Source: JAFDVL01 sp043736395 (lineage in GTDB: Bacteria; Acidobacteriota; Blastocatellia; RBC074). Taken from it: a DNA stretch of 26,683 bases. The translations under genes were made by a program, and so were the position numbers. The stretch is from contig JAYTCQ010000276.1 in the NCBI GenBank assembly GCA_043736395.1, positions 1 through 26,683 of the forward strand, given 5' to 3'. How positions within the stretch are numbered: the stretch's first letter is position 1; each line of letters begins with the position of its first letter. Positions 9,540-18,176 of this stretch are shown in pieces. The notes beneath the pieces were generated by a model. It made no database searches, was not told the DNA's origin, and saw only the letters and a program-made list of their open reading frames with translations.

Positions 9540-10286
9540 ATGACTATTTTACTTGGTCATGTTTGGATGATTGCTTGCAATTTAGGAATGATACTACTAC
9601 AAGAAGGCCAAGCAGAGGCCGTTGACTTCTCACTGATGGGAATGTTGCGGAAAATGGGTTGGATCGCCTGGTTAGTTGTTATCACCCTTTTTATTATGTC
9701 AATTTTTTCAATCGCTGTCGCGATTGAGCGTTGGCTAACCTATAGCGCAGCTCGTAACCAGTCACGGGAATTTGCTCCGAAAGTTGCACAGGCACTCAAG
9801 GGCGCTCGGATTGATGAAGCGATCAGCATTTCAGACAAATACAAAAAGAGCCATTTGGCAATGGTTGTTAATGCTGGCTTGCAGGAATTTCAGGCTCATC
9901 AGGGTGGCGCTATTTCGGGTGAAGAGGTTGAGGCTTCAAAGCGTGCTTTACAGCGTGCTGAAGCGATCAAAGTCGCTGAATTCAAGCGTGGTCTTTCCGG
10001 CTTGGCGACGATTGGCTCCACCGCTCCATTCGTGGGTTTGTTCGGAACAGTTATCGGCATCATCAACGCATTTCAGGATATGAGAAATGCTGAATCTGCC
10101 GGTATCGCTGCAATCGCGGGCGGTATTTCTGAAGCCTTGTTTACAACAGCCTTCGGATTGCTCGTCGCGGTGCCTGCGGTATGGTTCTTCAACTACTTCA
10201 CTAACAAAGTGGATAATTTTACCGTAGAAATGGATAACTCCTCGGCTGAGTTAATTGATTTCTTCGTTAAGCGAAAGAATAAATAG
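9540..10286 (+). CDS. exbB: ExbB/MotA/TolQ-family proton channel protein
   Basis: This 248-residue inner-membrane protein forms, with ExbD, the proton-driven motor that energises TonB. Three spans are seen: one near residues 38-62 (WLVVITLFIMSIFSIAVAIE), then two after a long cytosolic loop. The conserved family blocks GLATIGSTAPFVGLFGTVIG and GGISEALFTTAFGLLVAVPA are intact. The length and the short hydrophobic N-terminal extension fit the ExbB type more than TolQ, as does the tonB neighbour. The start has GGAGG twelve bases upstream. An exbD gene follows after 122 bases containing a strong hairpin. Confidence 0.92.
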   Translation: MTILLGHVWMIACNLGMILLQEGQAEAVDFSLMGMLRKMGWIAWLVVITLFIMSIFSIAVAIERWLTYSAARNQSREFAPKVAQALKGARIDEAISISDKYKKSHLAMVVNAGLQEFQAHQGGAISGEEVEASKRALQRAEAIKVAEFKRGLSGLATIGSTAPFVGLFGTVIGIINAFQDMRNAESAGIAAIAGGISEALFTTAFGLLVAVPAVWFFNYFTNKVDNFTVEMDNSSAELIDFFVKRKNK

Positions 10287-10323
10287 TTTAATCATTGCTT
10301 TTCGATTCCTCCATTTGAAATAT

Positions 10324-10356
10324 CGCTGAGGGGTTAGGTTTCTTAACCTCTCAGCG
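10324..10356 (+). promoter_or_regulatory. Perfect-length hairpin between exbB and exbD
   Basis: A 13-pair stem with one G-U joins 10324-10336 to 10344-10356 across a seven-base loop (GGTTTCT). No T tract follows, so a rho-independent terminator is unlikely. In an operon such a hairpin commonly protects the upstream message from 3' exonucleases or sets unequal yields. It lies 38 bases after the exbB stop and 52 before exbD. Confidence 0.65.
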
Positions 10357-10408
10357 TATCAGGCAGAAGGAAGTTTCGAGAGAGCCAGATGATTTAAGGG
10401 GAATTATT

Positions 10409-10840
10409 ATGGCCATGTCTGGCGGTACCTCAAAATATAATTCGGATATTAACGTTACGCCAATGGTGGACGTGATGCTTGTGCTGCTAATCATCTTCAT
10501 GGTGATCACGCCACTCTTGCAATCTGGTGTCAACCTGACACTGCCAAAAAACTCTAATCCGGATGAAGACCCGAACATCATTAAGGACAGCGCCATCGTT
10601 GTTTCTGTCCCCGATGCCGGTGCTTACTACGTCAAGAAAGAGCAGGTCATTGGAACTCAGAATTTAATTCAACGCCTTCAGGTGTTGAAAAAAGCGCTAA
10701 AGCCAAGTGATCCGCAAGTTGTATATATTCGTGGTGGAATTAACGTTCCATACAAGGAAATTGTCACTCTCACGACTGCAATTCGTGATGCGGGATTTGA
10801 TGAAATCGGTCTCGTGGCTGACAAGAAAAAAGATAAGTAA
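10409..10840 (+). CDS. exbD: ExbD/TolR-family transport protein (first copy)
   Basis: This 143-residue partner of ExbB has a short cytosolic N-terminus and one span beginning NVTPMVDVMLVLLIIFMVIT. The Asp in MVDVML is the proton-carrying residue of the family. The periplasmic domain ends with GFDEIGLVADKKKDK, as usual for ExbD/TolR. The start is supported by AAGGGGA about eight bases upstream. A second, clearly different exbD follows after 35 bases, so the two probably form mixed or alternative motors. Confidence 0.92.
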   Translation: MAMSGGTSKYNSDINVTPMVDVMLVLLIIFMVITPLLQSGVNLTLPKNSNPDEDPNIIKDSAIVVSVPDAGAYYVKKEQVIGTQNLIQRLQVLKKALKPSDPQVVYIRGGINVPYKEIVTLTTAIRDAGFDEIGLVADKKKDK

Positions 10841-10875
10841 CCCAAAATTTATAAGCTCTTTTAAGGAGAATTCGT

Positions 10876-11301
10876 ATGGGTATGTCATCAGGCGGCGGTG
10901 GTACACAACCTAACATTAACGTCACACCGCTCATTGACGTTTTGTTGGTGCTGTTAATCATTTTTATGGTTATTAGCCCACAGAAACCGCATAAATTTGA
11001 AGCAAAATTACCGGAAAAACCACCTGAGGATTTAGTTCCACCACCGCCAGATCCGCTGACGTTGGTTGTGTCAATTCCCAAAAGCGGTGGTTTTAAGCTC
11101 AACCAAACTGACGTTAAAGATTTAAAAGCTCTTGAGACTATTCTCAAGCAAAACCTTGAAGGTCGTCCAGGGGATCGCAAAGCGGTCTTTCTGAAAGCTC
11201 CAAACGCTACTCCTTATGGAAATGTGGCGGATGTGATTGATACGATCAAGGTTGCCGGTGGCGCGCCCATTGGTTTACAGCTTGAAGGTTTGGACGAGTA
11301 A
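10876..11301 (+). CDS. exbD: ExbD/TolR-family transport protein (second copy)
   Basis: This 141-residue protein has the same plan as its upstream neighbour. A Gly-rich N-terminus is followed by a span starting NVTPLIDVLLVLLIIFMVIS with the conserved Asp, then a proline-rich stretch (KLPEKPPEDLVPPPPDPL) absent from the first copy. The C-terminal TolR-like domain ends in GGAPIGLQLEGLDE. AAGGAG lies seven bases before the ATG. Two non-identical exbD genes behind one exbB are frequent in several diderm phyla. Which copy works with which receptor cannot be told from sequence. Confidence 0.92.
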   Translation: MGMSSGGGGTQPNINVTPLIDVLLVLLIIFMVISPQKPHKFEAKLPEKPPEDLVPPPPDPLTLVVSIPKSGGFKLNQTDVKDLKALETILKQNLEGRPGDRKAVFLKAPNATPYGNVADVIDTIKVAGGAPIGLQLEGLDE

Positions 11302-11353
11302 CTTAACCATTTTATTAATAAACCTATTTCTCAGGAGGGGAGCCTTCCCGACC

Positions 11354-12208
11354 ATGAAAATTTCACGTTATCTTGCTTCAGGATTAGCCCTAACCTTGCT
11401 CACAAGTATTTTGTTCTTAAGTTCTGGTTGTAGCGTAATCAATACACTCAGAGGAAAGGACATGCTTAACCAAGGGATCCTGAAATACAATCAGGGGAAC
11501 ACCAACGCGGCTGCCGAACTTTTTGAGAAAGCTTCTGCGCTAATTCCAACCAATCCAAGTGTATGGTTATGTCTTGGTGCTGTTAAATATAAACGAATTG
11601 GCAGTGCAGAGCAGGGGAAAGCCAAAGAACTTGCGCAGGAAGCATTAGAGTGCTACACCAAAGCGCTTGAATATTCTGATCCGAAAGATTGTAAGGTCAG
11701 AGATACAGCTATTGGATACATAGCAGCAATCAATGGTGATAGATTGGAAAATGAAGCCGCTCAGCGTGAATGGTTATTGAAACGCACTGAGGGTGAATGT
11801 GCCACGACTGATATAAAAGCACAGACCTATTACTCCATTGGTGTGAAATATTGGCAATGCGCATTTGGCATTACCAATGTATACGCTGATAAGCAGAAAA
11901 ATGACTCTGATCCTTTTCATTATCGAAATATCAACAATCCAAAAGATAAAGAGAAATTCGATGATTGTGTGAACAAGAGCTTCGAGTATCTCAATAAGTC
12001 GATTGCTGCCAAGCCAGACTATAGTGAAGCGCATTCTTATCTGAGCTTGATGAATCGTGAAAAGCAGAAAACTTCTAATACAGACGCTAAGAAGTTTGAA
12101 GCTGAAGCACAAAAAGAAGCAAAAATTGCGATTGAATTAGCCGCCAAAGCAAAAGCTGAGGCCGAGGCCAAAGCCGCTGAAGAAGCAGCTAAGGGTGAAA
12201 AGAAGTAA
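11354..12208 (+). CDS. TPR-like lipoprotein of the Ton locus
   Basis: This is a 284-residue predicted lipoprotein. The signal has a hydrophobic core and ends FLSSGC, with Cys26 as the probable lipid site; Ser instead of Leu at -3 makes the lipobox imperfect. Residues about 35-200 show tetratricopeptide-like helices (GILKYNQGNTNAAAELFEKA, NPSVWLCLGAVKYKR), followed by a second group near 215-250. The last 40 residues are an Ala/Glu/Lys-rich helix likely to be a coiled coil. Four further cysteines are scattered (KDCK, GECA, WQCA, DDCV). The start is fixed by CAGGAGGGGAG before ATG 11354; a longer in-frame reading from 11237 overlaps exbD and is rejected. It lies 52 bases after exbD and ends at a strong terminator, so it is the last gene of this operon. 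Function is not known to me; a periplasmic partner of the Ton system is an inference. Confidence 0.8.
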   Translation: MKISRYLASGLALTLLTSILFLSSGCSVINTLRGKDMLNQGILKYNQGNTNAAAELFEKASALIPTNPSVWLCLGAVKYKRIGSAEQGKAKELAQEALECYTKALEYSDPKDCKVRDTAIGYIAAINGDRLENEAAQREWLLKRTEGECATTDIKAQTYYSIGVKYWQCAFGITNVYADKQKNDSDPFHYRNINNPKDKEKFDDCVNKSFEYLNKSIAAKPDYSEAHSYLSLMNREKQKTSNTDAKKFEAEAQKEAKIAIELAAKAKAEAEAKAAEEAAKGEKK

Positions 12209-12239
12209 GCTTCATTACCTAATTCAAAGTTTTACAATT

Positions 12240-12277
12240 AACAGCCAGTATCACCATAAAATGATACTGGCTGTTTT
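12240..12277 (+). terminator. Strong rho-independent terminator of the tonB-exb operon
   Basis: A perfect 14-pair stem joins 12240-12253 to 12262-12275 across an eight-base loop, and the T run 12274-12277 follows directly. It starts 31 bases after the stop of the TPR lipoprotein gene. It cleanly separates the Ton operon from rel. Confidence 0.9.
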
Positions 12278-12304
12278 ACGTATTAAACGTCAGAACAGTT
12301 TAAT
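12275..12304 (+). promoter_or_regulatory. Candidate rel promoter
   Basis: Only 45 bases separate the terminator from the rel start, so a rel promoter should lie here. TTTACG (12275-12280) and TTTAAT (12299-12304) are spaced 18 bases apart and would give a leader of about 12 bases. Alternatively TACAAT at 12311-12316, six bases before the ATG, would give a leaderless message. No Shine-Dalgarno sequence is visible. Confidence 0.35.
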
Positions 12305-12322
12305 TTGTTGTACAATCCACCA

Positions 12323-14491
12323 ATGATCCGCTTTGAAGATGTTTACAGAACAGTCAGTAAATACCATCCCGATGCCGACCTCGAAATGTTGCGTCGCGCC
12401 TATATTTTCTCCGCTCGTGAACACAAAGATCAGGTCAGAAAATCTGGAGAACCCTATTTAATTCATCCACTTTCCGTTGCTTCAATTTTAGCGGAAATGA
12501 AGATGGATGTGGTCACGGTCAGCACCGGATTTCTACACGATGTTGTGGAGGATACGCTCACAACCATTGAAAATATCCGCGAATATTTTGGGGATGAAGT
12601 TGCTCATCTGGTTGATGGTGTGACGAAAATCAGCAAGCTTGGCGAATTTTCAAAAGAGGATCAGCAAGCCGAAAGCATCCGCAAAATGGTGATGGCAATG
12701 GTGACTGACATTCGGGTCGTGTTAGTCAAAATCGTAGATCGTTTGCACAACATGCGAACGCTCGGACACCTCCCCGCTGAAAAGCGTAAGCGCATCGCGC
12801 AGGAAACATTAGATGTTTATGCACCCATCGCTCACCGCCTCGGAATGGGTAAAATCCGCGCCGAATTAGAAGACCTCTCCTTCAAATATCTTGAACCTGA
12901 AGATTATAAAAGACTCCAGGATGCAGTCGAGACACGGCGCACTGCGACCGAGACTTTTCTGGAAGAATTAAAAGAGCGCATCACAGAATTACTAAAAGAA
13001 AATGGTATCGAATTGATTCGTATCGAAGGGCGAATCAAGCGATTATACAGCGTTTATTTGAAGCTCAAGCGACAACGGATTCAATTAGATCAGGTTTACG
13101 ATTTACTCGCAGTTCGGTTAATTACGAAAGAAGTAAAAGATTGCTACGCCGCGCTCGGGGTTATTCATCAGCATTGGCGACCAGTGCCCGGAAGAATCAA
13201 GGATTTCATTGCCACCCCTCGAGAAAATCTTTATCAATCCCTTCATACGTCGGTGATCGGTGAAGAAGGCTTGCCATTTGAAGTACAAATTCGCACTGAT
13301 GAAATGCACCGCGTCGCCGAAGAAGGCATCGCTGCGCATTGGAAATACAAAGAAGGAAAACTCAAAGACACCAGCGAAGACGAGCTTTTTAAATGGCTTC
13401 GGCAACTGGTTGAATGGCAGCAGGACGTGACGGATTCGCGCGAGTTCATGGATGGCCTCAAGCTTGATCTGTATCCAAAGGAAGTCTATGCGTTTACTCC
13501 GAAGGGTAAAATTATTCAACTGCCGCGTGGTGCCACGCCGATAGATTTTGCGTACGCCATTCACACCGAAGTTGGGCATAAATGTACGGGCGCGAAAATC
13601 AATGGCCGCATCGTCCAGTTAAAATATCAAATCCATAATGGCGAACAAGTCGAAATTTTGACTTCGCCAAATCAGCATCCCAGCCGTGATTGGTTAAATT
13701 CAGCGGTTACTTCAAAAGCGCGTAATAAAATCAAGCATTGGCTGACGGAGCAGCAGCGTGTCAAAGCCATTGATTTAGGTCGAAAATTGTTCGAAAAAGA
13801 AGCCGCACGATTTAAGCTCAAGCCTAAACATGTGCTGGAAGGCGAACCATTGCCAAAGTTTTTACAGGATCATGGGTTCCATAAAATTGATGACATGATG
13901 GCAGCCATTGGGTACGGCAAATTAACTGCCCGAACTGTGATGGTGCGATTTGTTCCAATTGAAGAAGTTGAAAAATTAGAACAGAGCAAACCTTCTGCGT
14001 TCAGGCAAGTCAGCGATGCTGTCAAAAAAGCTTTACGATTGGGCAATGATCGGATTCTGGTGAAGGGAATTGATGATGTCGCAGTGTACCGCGCTCCGTG
14101 TTGTAATCCGATTATGGGTGAGAAAATTATTGGTTACATCACCCGTGGAAAAGGTGTTGCGGTTCACGCCGAACGTTGTGTCAACGCTGCAAATTTGCTC
14201 GTGAACCGTGAAAGAATAATAGATGTCGAATGGGGCGCAGTAGCTAAAGGTGGAAACTCGACTTATCCGGTACGATTAGTTGTTTCATCACTGGATCGTC
14301 GTGGAATGCTGAAAGAAATTACGACTGTCATTGATGACATCAAAACAAATATTCGCGATATTCGTTCGGATTCACACGATGATGGCAACGCGAGCATTTA
14401 CATTACCGTTGAGATAAATGACCTGCAACATCTGGATCGTGTCATCAGCGCAGTCAAAGGAATCGACGGCGTGATGGATGTGATCCGCTGA
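12323..14491 (+). CDS. rel: Bifunctional (p)ppGpp synthetase/hydrolase, Rel/SpoT family
   Basis: This 722-residue cytosolic enzyme makes and degrades the starvation alarmone (p)ppGpp. The domain order is complete. An HD hydrolase domain carries FLHDVVEDT (H72, D73) and KIVDRLHNMRTL. The synthetase domain follows with RIKRLYSVYLKLKR, YDLLAVRLIT and PGRIKDFIATP, then a TGS domain (VYAFTPKGKIIQLPRGATPI), a helical/zinc-finger region with CC in RAPCCNP, and a C-terminal ACT domain ending GVMDVIR. R291-I-K-D294 is the RXKD form found in bifunctional enzymes, in contrast to the ExDD of synthetase-only RelA. With the intact HD pair this supports both activities. ATG at 12323 is preferred to the TTG at 12305. 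ridA follows after 87 bases. Confidence 0.95.
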   Translation: MIRFEDVYRTVSKYHPDADLEMLRRAYIFSAREHKDQVRKSGEPYLIHPLSVASILAEMKMDVVTVSTGFLHDVVEDTLTTIENIREYFGDEVAHLVDGVTKISKLGEFSKEDQQAESIRKMVMAMVTDIRVVLVKIVDRLHNMRTLGHLPAEKRKRIAQETLDVYAPIAHRLGMGKIRAELEDLSFKYLEPEDYKRLQDAVETRRTATETFLEELKERITELLKENGIELIRIEGRIKRLYSVYLKLKRQRIQLDQVYDLLAVRLITKEVKDCYAALGVIHQHWRPVPGRIKDFIATPRENLYQSLHTSVIGEEGLPFEVQIRTDEMHRVAEEGIAAHWKYKEGKLKDTSEDELFKWLRQLVEWQQDVTDSREFMDGLKLDLYPKEVYAFTPKGKIIQLPRGATPIDFAYAIHTEVGHKCTGAKINGRIVQLKYQIHNGEQVEILTSPNQHPSRDWLNSAVTSKARNKIKHWLTEQQRVKAIDLGRKLFEKEAARFKLKPKHVLEGEPLPKFLQDHGFHKIDDMMAAIGYGKLTARTVMVRFVPIEEVEKLEQSKPSAFRQVSDAVKKALRLGNDRILVKGIDDVAVYRAPCCNPIMGEKIIGYITRGKGVAVHAERCVNAANLLVNRERIIDVEWGAVAKGGNSTYPVRLVVSSLDRRGMLKEITTVIDDIKTNIRDIRSDSHDDGNASIYITVEINDLQHLDRVISAVKGIDGVMDVIR

Positions 14492-14578
14492 GATAAGAGC
14501 GCACCGCTTAACTTCGGAGTAGTTTTGCAGTATTATGTGGAATTACTTTTTTAGGCCTTAACGACAGGGTTCGAACAC

Positions 14579-14953
14579 ATGGAACATATTCACACCGATT
14601 CAGCGCCGCAAGCAATCGGGCCGTATTCTCAAGCAATTATTGCCAATGGTTTTATTTTTCTATCGGGGCAGATTCCCCTGGATCCGGCCAGGATGCAGAT
14701 TGTTGAAGGCGGCATCGAAGAACAAACCGAACAGGTTTTTGCAAATATTAAAGCGGTTCTGGCGGCGGCGGGCAGCTCGCTTGAGCGCGTCGTGAAAACT
14801 ACGGTTTTTATTGCCGATATGAATGATTTTGCTGCGATGAACGAAATTTATGCGGCGCATTTCGGTGAAGCGCGTCCGGCTCGTTCGACGATTCAGGCAG
14901 CTCGGTTGCCACGTGATGTCAAAGTTGAAATCGAAGTCATCGCCCTGGCTTAA
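14579..14953 (+). CDS. ridA: RidA family reactive enamine/imine deaminase
   Basis: This 124-residue protein hydrolyses reactive 2-aminoacrylate-type enamines and imines released by PLP enzymes, protecting those enzymes from damage. The family core is complete: GPYSQAIIANGFIFLSGQIP, then VVKTTVFIADMNDFAAMN and ARPARSTIQAARLPRDVKVE. The key residues by alignment with the E. coli protein are Y16, R102 (carboxylate binding) and E117. The length is standard. ACAGGG lies about ten bases before ATG. It sits between rel and a foldase gene with gaps of about 90-100 bases, so a shared transcript is possible but unproven. Confidence 0.94.
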   Translation: MEHIHTDSAPQAIGPYSQAIIANGFIFLSGQIPLDPARMQIVEGGIEEQTEQVFANIKAVLAAAGSSLERVVKTTVFIADMNDFAAMNEIYAAHFGEARPARSTIQAARLPRDVKVEIEVIALA

Positions 14954-15055
14954 TCCCTATTCGATTGGGGTGCGAGTTTGCGCTCGCGCGTCAAAAAATT
15001 ATCAACGAAAGATGGAACGAACCACTTTCGTAACTCTCATCAGGAGCAAAACAAA

Positions 15056-16255
15056 GTGCCTACATTTAAGACCCCGATCATTGCAATTTTACTTGGTGGA
15101 TTAGCCTTGACTGCCTGCCAATCCGGTTCAGGTTCCGCAACTGCCGGAAAAGGTGAAGCCGCTGCGGTCGTCAATGGAACAAAAATTTCAGTCGCGGAAG
15201 TTGATCGCGTCACGGCAGAGCAGGCGCAAGGTCAACAGGCGCAACTTTCACAACTTGAGCTGGCTTCAGCTCGTTTGCAGGTTTTGGAAAATTTGATTCA
15301 ACACGAAATCATGTTTCAGCGCGCCAAAAAAGAAAACCTGATACCGACCGAAGATGAAATCACATCAGCCATTCAGAAAAATAAATCTGAAAGTGGTATG
15401 ACGGAAGACGCCTTTCAAAAACGATTGAAAGAAACCAATCAGAACGAACCGGAATTTCGCGAAGATATTCGCAAGCAACTGGCTGTAAGTAAACTTCAAG
15501 ATAAACTGAAAAATCAAATCAAGGTGACCGACCGCGAAGTCGAAGATTATTTCAAATCCAATCCTCCGGTGGCTGAAGCCGGAATTGCGCTATCGCAAAT
15601 CGTCATTGATGCTGCGGATAACGGTGCTCGCAACGATGCCAAAACCGAAGCCGAAGCGAAAACCAAAATCGAAGATGTCTACGGACAATTAAAACGCGGT
15701 GGAGATTTTGCCACAGTCGCGCGTGCTCAATCTGAAGATGAATCCGCTCTGCGGGGCGGTGATATTGGTTTTATTCCAGCGGCGCAAATGGTGAAAACCT
15801 TTGGTCAGCAATTAGCGCAAAGCATTGCGCAAATGAGCGAAGGACAAATCACTCCGCCATTGCAGGTTGGTCAAGGGCGATTCATCATTTTGAAGATGAC
15901 GGGCAAGCGCACTGAAAATCGCAAAATGACAATGGAAGAATCCAGTCCACAAATTCGTAACGCGATTATGGAACAACGCTTCAGCCTTTTGTTGTCAGCG
16001 GTCATGGCAAGTGCGCGGAACGAAGCGAAGGTCGAAAATTTTCTCATCAAAGCGGTGGTTGATAATCCGAACGGCTTGGGCGTATTGCGTCCTGTCGCGC
16101 CTGCGTCTGCGGCTTCACCACAAGCTTCCGGTTCTCCGGCGGCAGCAACTTCACCTGCGGCAGCTACCAAGGCTCCAGCAGCCGCTCCGGCAGCTTCTGC
16201 TGCTACAACTCCTCCAACAGCCGCGGCGACTCCCGCAGCTTCACCTAAAAAATAG
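15056..16255 (+). CDS. Parvulin-type peptidyl-prolyl isomerase lipoprotein (SurA/PrsA-like)
   Basis: This is a 399-residue periplasmic foldase. I take the GTG at 15056 as start because AGGAG (15042-15046) lies nine bases upstream. It gives a clean lipoprotein signal ending LALTAC, with Cys21 as the lipid site. An upstream in-frame TTG at 14978 would bury the signal. Residues about 30-165 form the helical SurA_N-like chaperone part (VLENLIQHEIMFQRAKKENL). A parvulin rotamase domain follows at about 177-285 (LSQIVIDAAD, GGDFATVARAQSEDESALRG, GDIGFIPAAQMVKTF). The final 55 residues are almost only Ala, Pro, Ser and Thr and are likely disordered or wall-spanning. The role would be folding of exported or outer-membrane proteins, in keeping with SecDF upstream. 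The ABC-F gene starts ten bases later. Confidence 0.88.
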   Translation: MPTFKTPIIAILLGGLALTACQSGSGSATAGKGEAAAVVNGTKISVAEVDRVTAEQAQGQQAQLSQLELASARLQVLENLIQHEIMFQRAKKENLIPTEDEITSAIQKNKSESGMTEDAFQKRLKETNQNEPEFREDIRKQLAVSKLQDKLKNQIKVTDREVEDYFKSNPPVAEAGIALSQIVIDAADNGARNDAKTEAEAKTKIEDVYGQLKRGGDFATVARAQSEDESALRGGDIGFIPAAQMVKTFGQQLAQSIAQMSEGQITPPLQVGQGRFIILKMTGKRTENRKMTMEESSPQIRNAIMEQRFSLLLSAVMASARNEAKVENFLIKAVVDNPNGLGVLRPVAPASAASPQASGSPAAATSPAAATKAPAAAPAASAATTPPTAAATPAASPKK

Positions 16256-16265
16256 ACCGTAAATA

Positions 16266-18176
16266 ATGTTATTTCGATTTTCAGATGTATCTAAATCCTA
16301 TGGAGCGCAAGAAATCTTGCGCTCTATTAGTTTCCAAATTAACCCAGGCGAACATATCGGATTAGTCGGACGCAACGGTGCGGGCAAGACTACGATTTTA
16401 CGCCTCATTGCCGAAGTCGAATCGCCTGATAAAGGGACGATTGAAAAAATGCGCGGCTTGCGCTTCGGTGTTTTAAATCAGCACGTCGAATTCAAAGATG
16501 ATTCGTCGGTTCTCGATGCTGCGCTTGAAGTCTTCGCCGAACTGCTCGCGCTTGAAGTGAAAATGCGCGACCTCGAACATCAAATGGTCGAAGTCACCGG
16601 CGATGAGCTGGATCGCGTCATGCACGATTACAGCGAAGCGCAACATGCCTACGAACACGCCGACGGCTTCAGCTATCACGCCAAAGCCGAATCCGTTTTG
16701 CAGGGACTCGGCTTCAAAAAAGAGCATTTTGAAAAACGTACTTCATCACTTTCCGGTGGAGAAAAAAATCGCCTTGGAATGGTTCGAATGCTTTTGCTCG
16801 AACCGGATATTTTGCTGCTGGACGAACCGACGAATCATCTCGACGTACAAGCTGTAGAATGGCTGGAAGATTTTCTTTCGCAGTATAAATCCGCGTACAT
16901 CATCATTTCGCATGACAGATTTTTTCTGGATCATACGGTCAATCGTGTGCTTGATTTGGAAAATAAAAAACTTGAAAGCTACAACGGAAATTACAGTCGC
17001 TATCAAGTGCTAAAAGAAGAGCGGCGCGAATTGCAGCAAAGAGCCTTTGAGCAGCAGCGCGATATGATTGATAAAACGGAAGATTTTATTCGTCGAAATC
17101 TCGCCGGACAAAAAACCAAACAAGCCAAATCGCGCCGGACGCAACTTGCCAAAGTCGAACGCATTGAAAGCGTCTCCGATACGGACACGGCGAAATTTAA
17201 ATTGCCGACAGTCGCGCGAACTGGAGATTTGGTTCTCATGATGGATAACGTTGCAGTGGGTTATCCGACAAAAACTTTGGCGACGAATATTACCGCGACA
17301 CTCAGACGCGGTGAAAGCCTCGGCATCATCGGAGCCAACGGGACAGGCAAGACGACATTGCTTAGAACTTTGCTCGGCGAACATGAGCCACTGGCAGGCG
17401 AAGCCAGGTGGGGATCAAACGTAAATCCCGGTTATTACGATCAACGATTGTTGATGATTGATGATCGCAATACGGTGCTGGATGAACTGCGAACGGTCGC
17501 GGCTTCGACGGCGACGGACGGAGAATTGCGCGGATTTTTAGGCAGATTTCTCTTCAGCGGCGACGATGTTTTTAAATACGTTTCCGTGCTTTCCGGCGGC
17601 GAAAAAGGACGGCTGGCGTTGGCGAAATTAATCTATTCGCGTGTCAATGTTTTGGTGTTGGACGAACCGACGAACCACCTGGATATTGCTTCGTGCGAAG
17701 CCCTCGAAGAAGCCCTGAACGCCTACGATGGAACGATTATCACCGTCTCACATGATCGTTATTTCTTAGACAAAATCGCGACGCAGATTTTATTTTTTGG
17801 AGAAACCGAAGTCGAACATTTTGACGGCGGCTACACTGAATTTTACGACGCGCATCACCAATCCAAACAGCAACAAGCTGATGCCGCAAAAGCGTTAGCC
17901 GAAGCGCAACGCAAAGCCGAAGCCGCCGCCGTTGCCGCTGCGAAACAGGTACAGAAACCCGCGAAAAAAAATAAACAAAAGAATTTCGCTGCCGAGAAAT
18001 TAGAAGCAAAAATTCAGGAAGTCGAAGCGGAAAAGGATGGATTGTTCGCGTTGATGGCTACGGATGAAGTCGCCCGCGATCACATCAAATTAGCGTCAAT
18101 CAATGAACAATATCAGCAAATCGAAAAGGAGTTAGCGGAATTGTATCAGCAGTGGGAAGCGGCGTTGAGTCAGTAG
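16266..18176 (+). CDS. ABC-F family ATPase (Uup/EttA/YheS-like)
   Basis: This 636-residue soluble protein has two ABC cassettes and no membrane span, the mark of ABC-F proteins, which bind the ribosomal E site and help stalled or difficult translation. Cassette 1 has Walker A GRNGAGKT (about 35-42), LSGGEKNRLGM (about 162) and LLLDEPTNHLD (about 183). Cassette 2 has GANGTGKT (about 354), LSGGEKGRLAL (about 442) and VLVLDEPTNHLDI (about 463). The linker between them (about 240-320, rich in Arg, Gln and Glu) fits the tRNA-interaction motif. The C-terminal 90 residues are a Lys/Ala/Gln coiled coil as in Uup and YheS. It is probably housekeeping and not a resistance factor, but the subgroup cannot be set by eye. 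It begins ten bases after the foldase gene, suggesting co-transcription. Its 3' end overlaps a convergent gene. Confidence 0.93.
   Translation: MLFRFSDVSKSYGAQEILRSISFQINPGEHIGLVGRNGAGKTTILRLIAEVESPDKGTIEKMRGLRFGVLNQHVEFKDDSSVLDAALEVFAELLALEVKMRDLEHQMVEVTGDELDRVMHDYSEAQHAYEHADGFSYHAKAESVLQGLGFKKEHFEKRTSSLSGGEKNRLGMVRMLLLEPDILLLDEPTNHLDVQAVEWLEDFLSQYKSAYIIISHDRFFLDHTVNRVLDLENKKLESYNGNYSRYQVLKEERRELQQRAFEQQRDMIDKTEDFIRRNLAGQKTKQAKSRRTQLAKVERIESVSDTDTAKFKLPTVARTGDLVLMMDNVAVGYPTKTLATNITATLRRGESLGIIGANGTGKTTLLRTLLGEHEPLAGEARWGSNVNPGYYDQRLLMIDDRNTVLDELRTVAASTATDGELRGFLGRFLFSGDDVFKYVSVLSGGEKGRLALAKLIYSRVNVLVLDEPTNHLDIASCEALEEALNAYDGTIITVSHDRYFLDKIATQILFFGETEVEHFDGGYTEFYDAHHQSKQQQADAAKALAEAQRKAEAAAVAAAKQVQKPAKKNKQKNFAAEKLEAKIQEVEAEKDGLFALMATDEVARDHIKLASINEQYQQIEKELAELYQQWEAALSQ

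Noticed and set aside
10770..11180. Minus-strand frame of 136 codons across the two exbD genes
   Set aside because: It is antisense to two clear exbD genes and has no family motifs.
11237..11353. Upstream extension of the TPR lipoprotein frame
   Set aside because: It overlaps exbD by 65 bases and would bury the lipoprotein signal; the strong ribosome site before ATG 11354 decides the start.
14972..14987. Short GC-rich hairpin between ridA and the foldase
   Set aside because: Only five pairs and no T tract; too weak to call a terminator.
14978..15055. TTG start 26 codons upstream in the foldase
   Set aside because: No ribosome site, and it puts a charged stretch before the lipoprotein signal; GTG 15056 with AGGAG is better.
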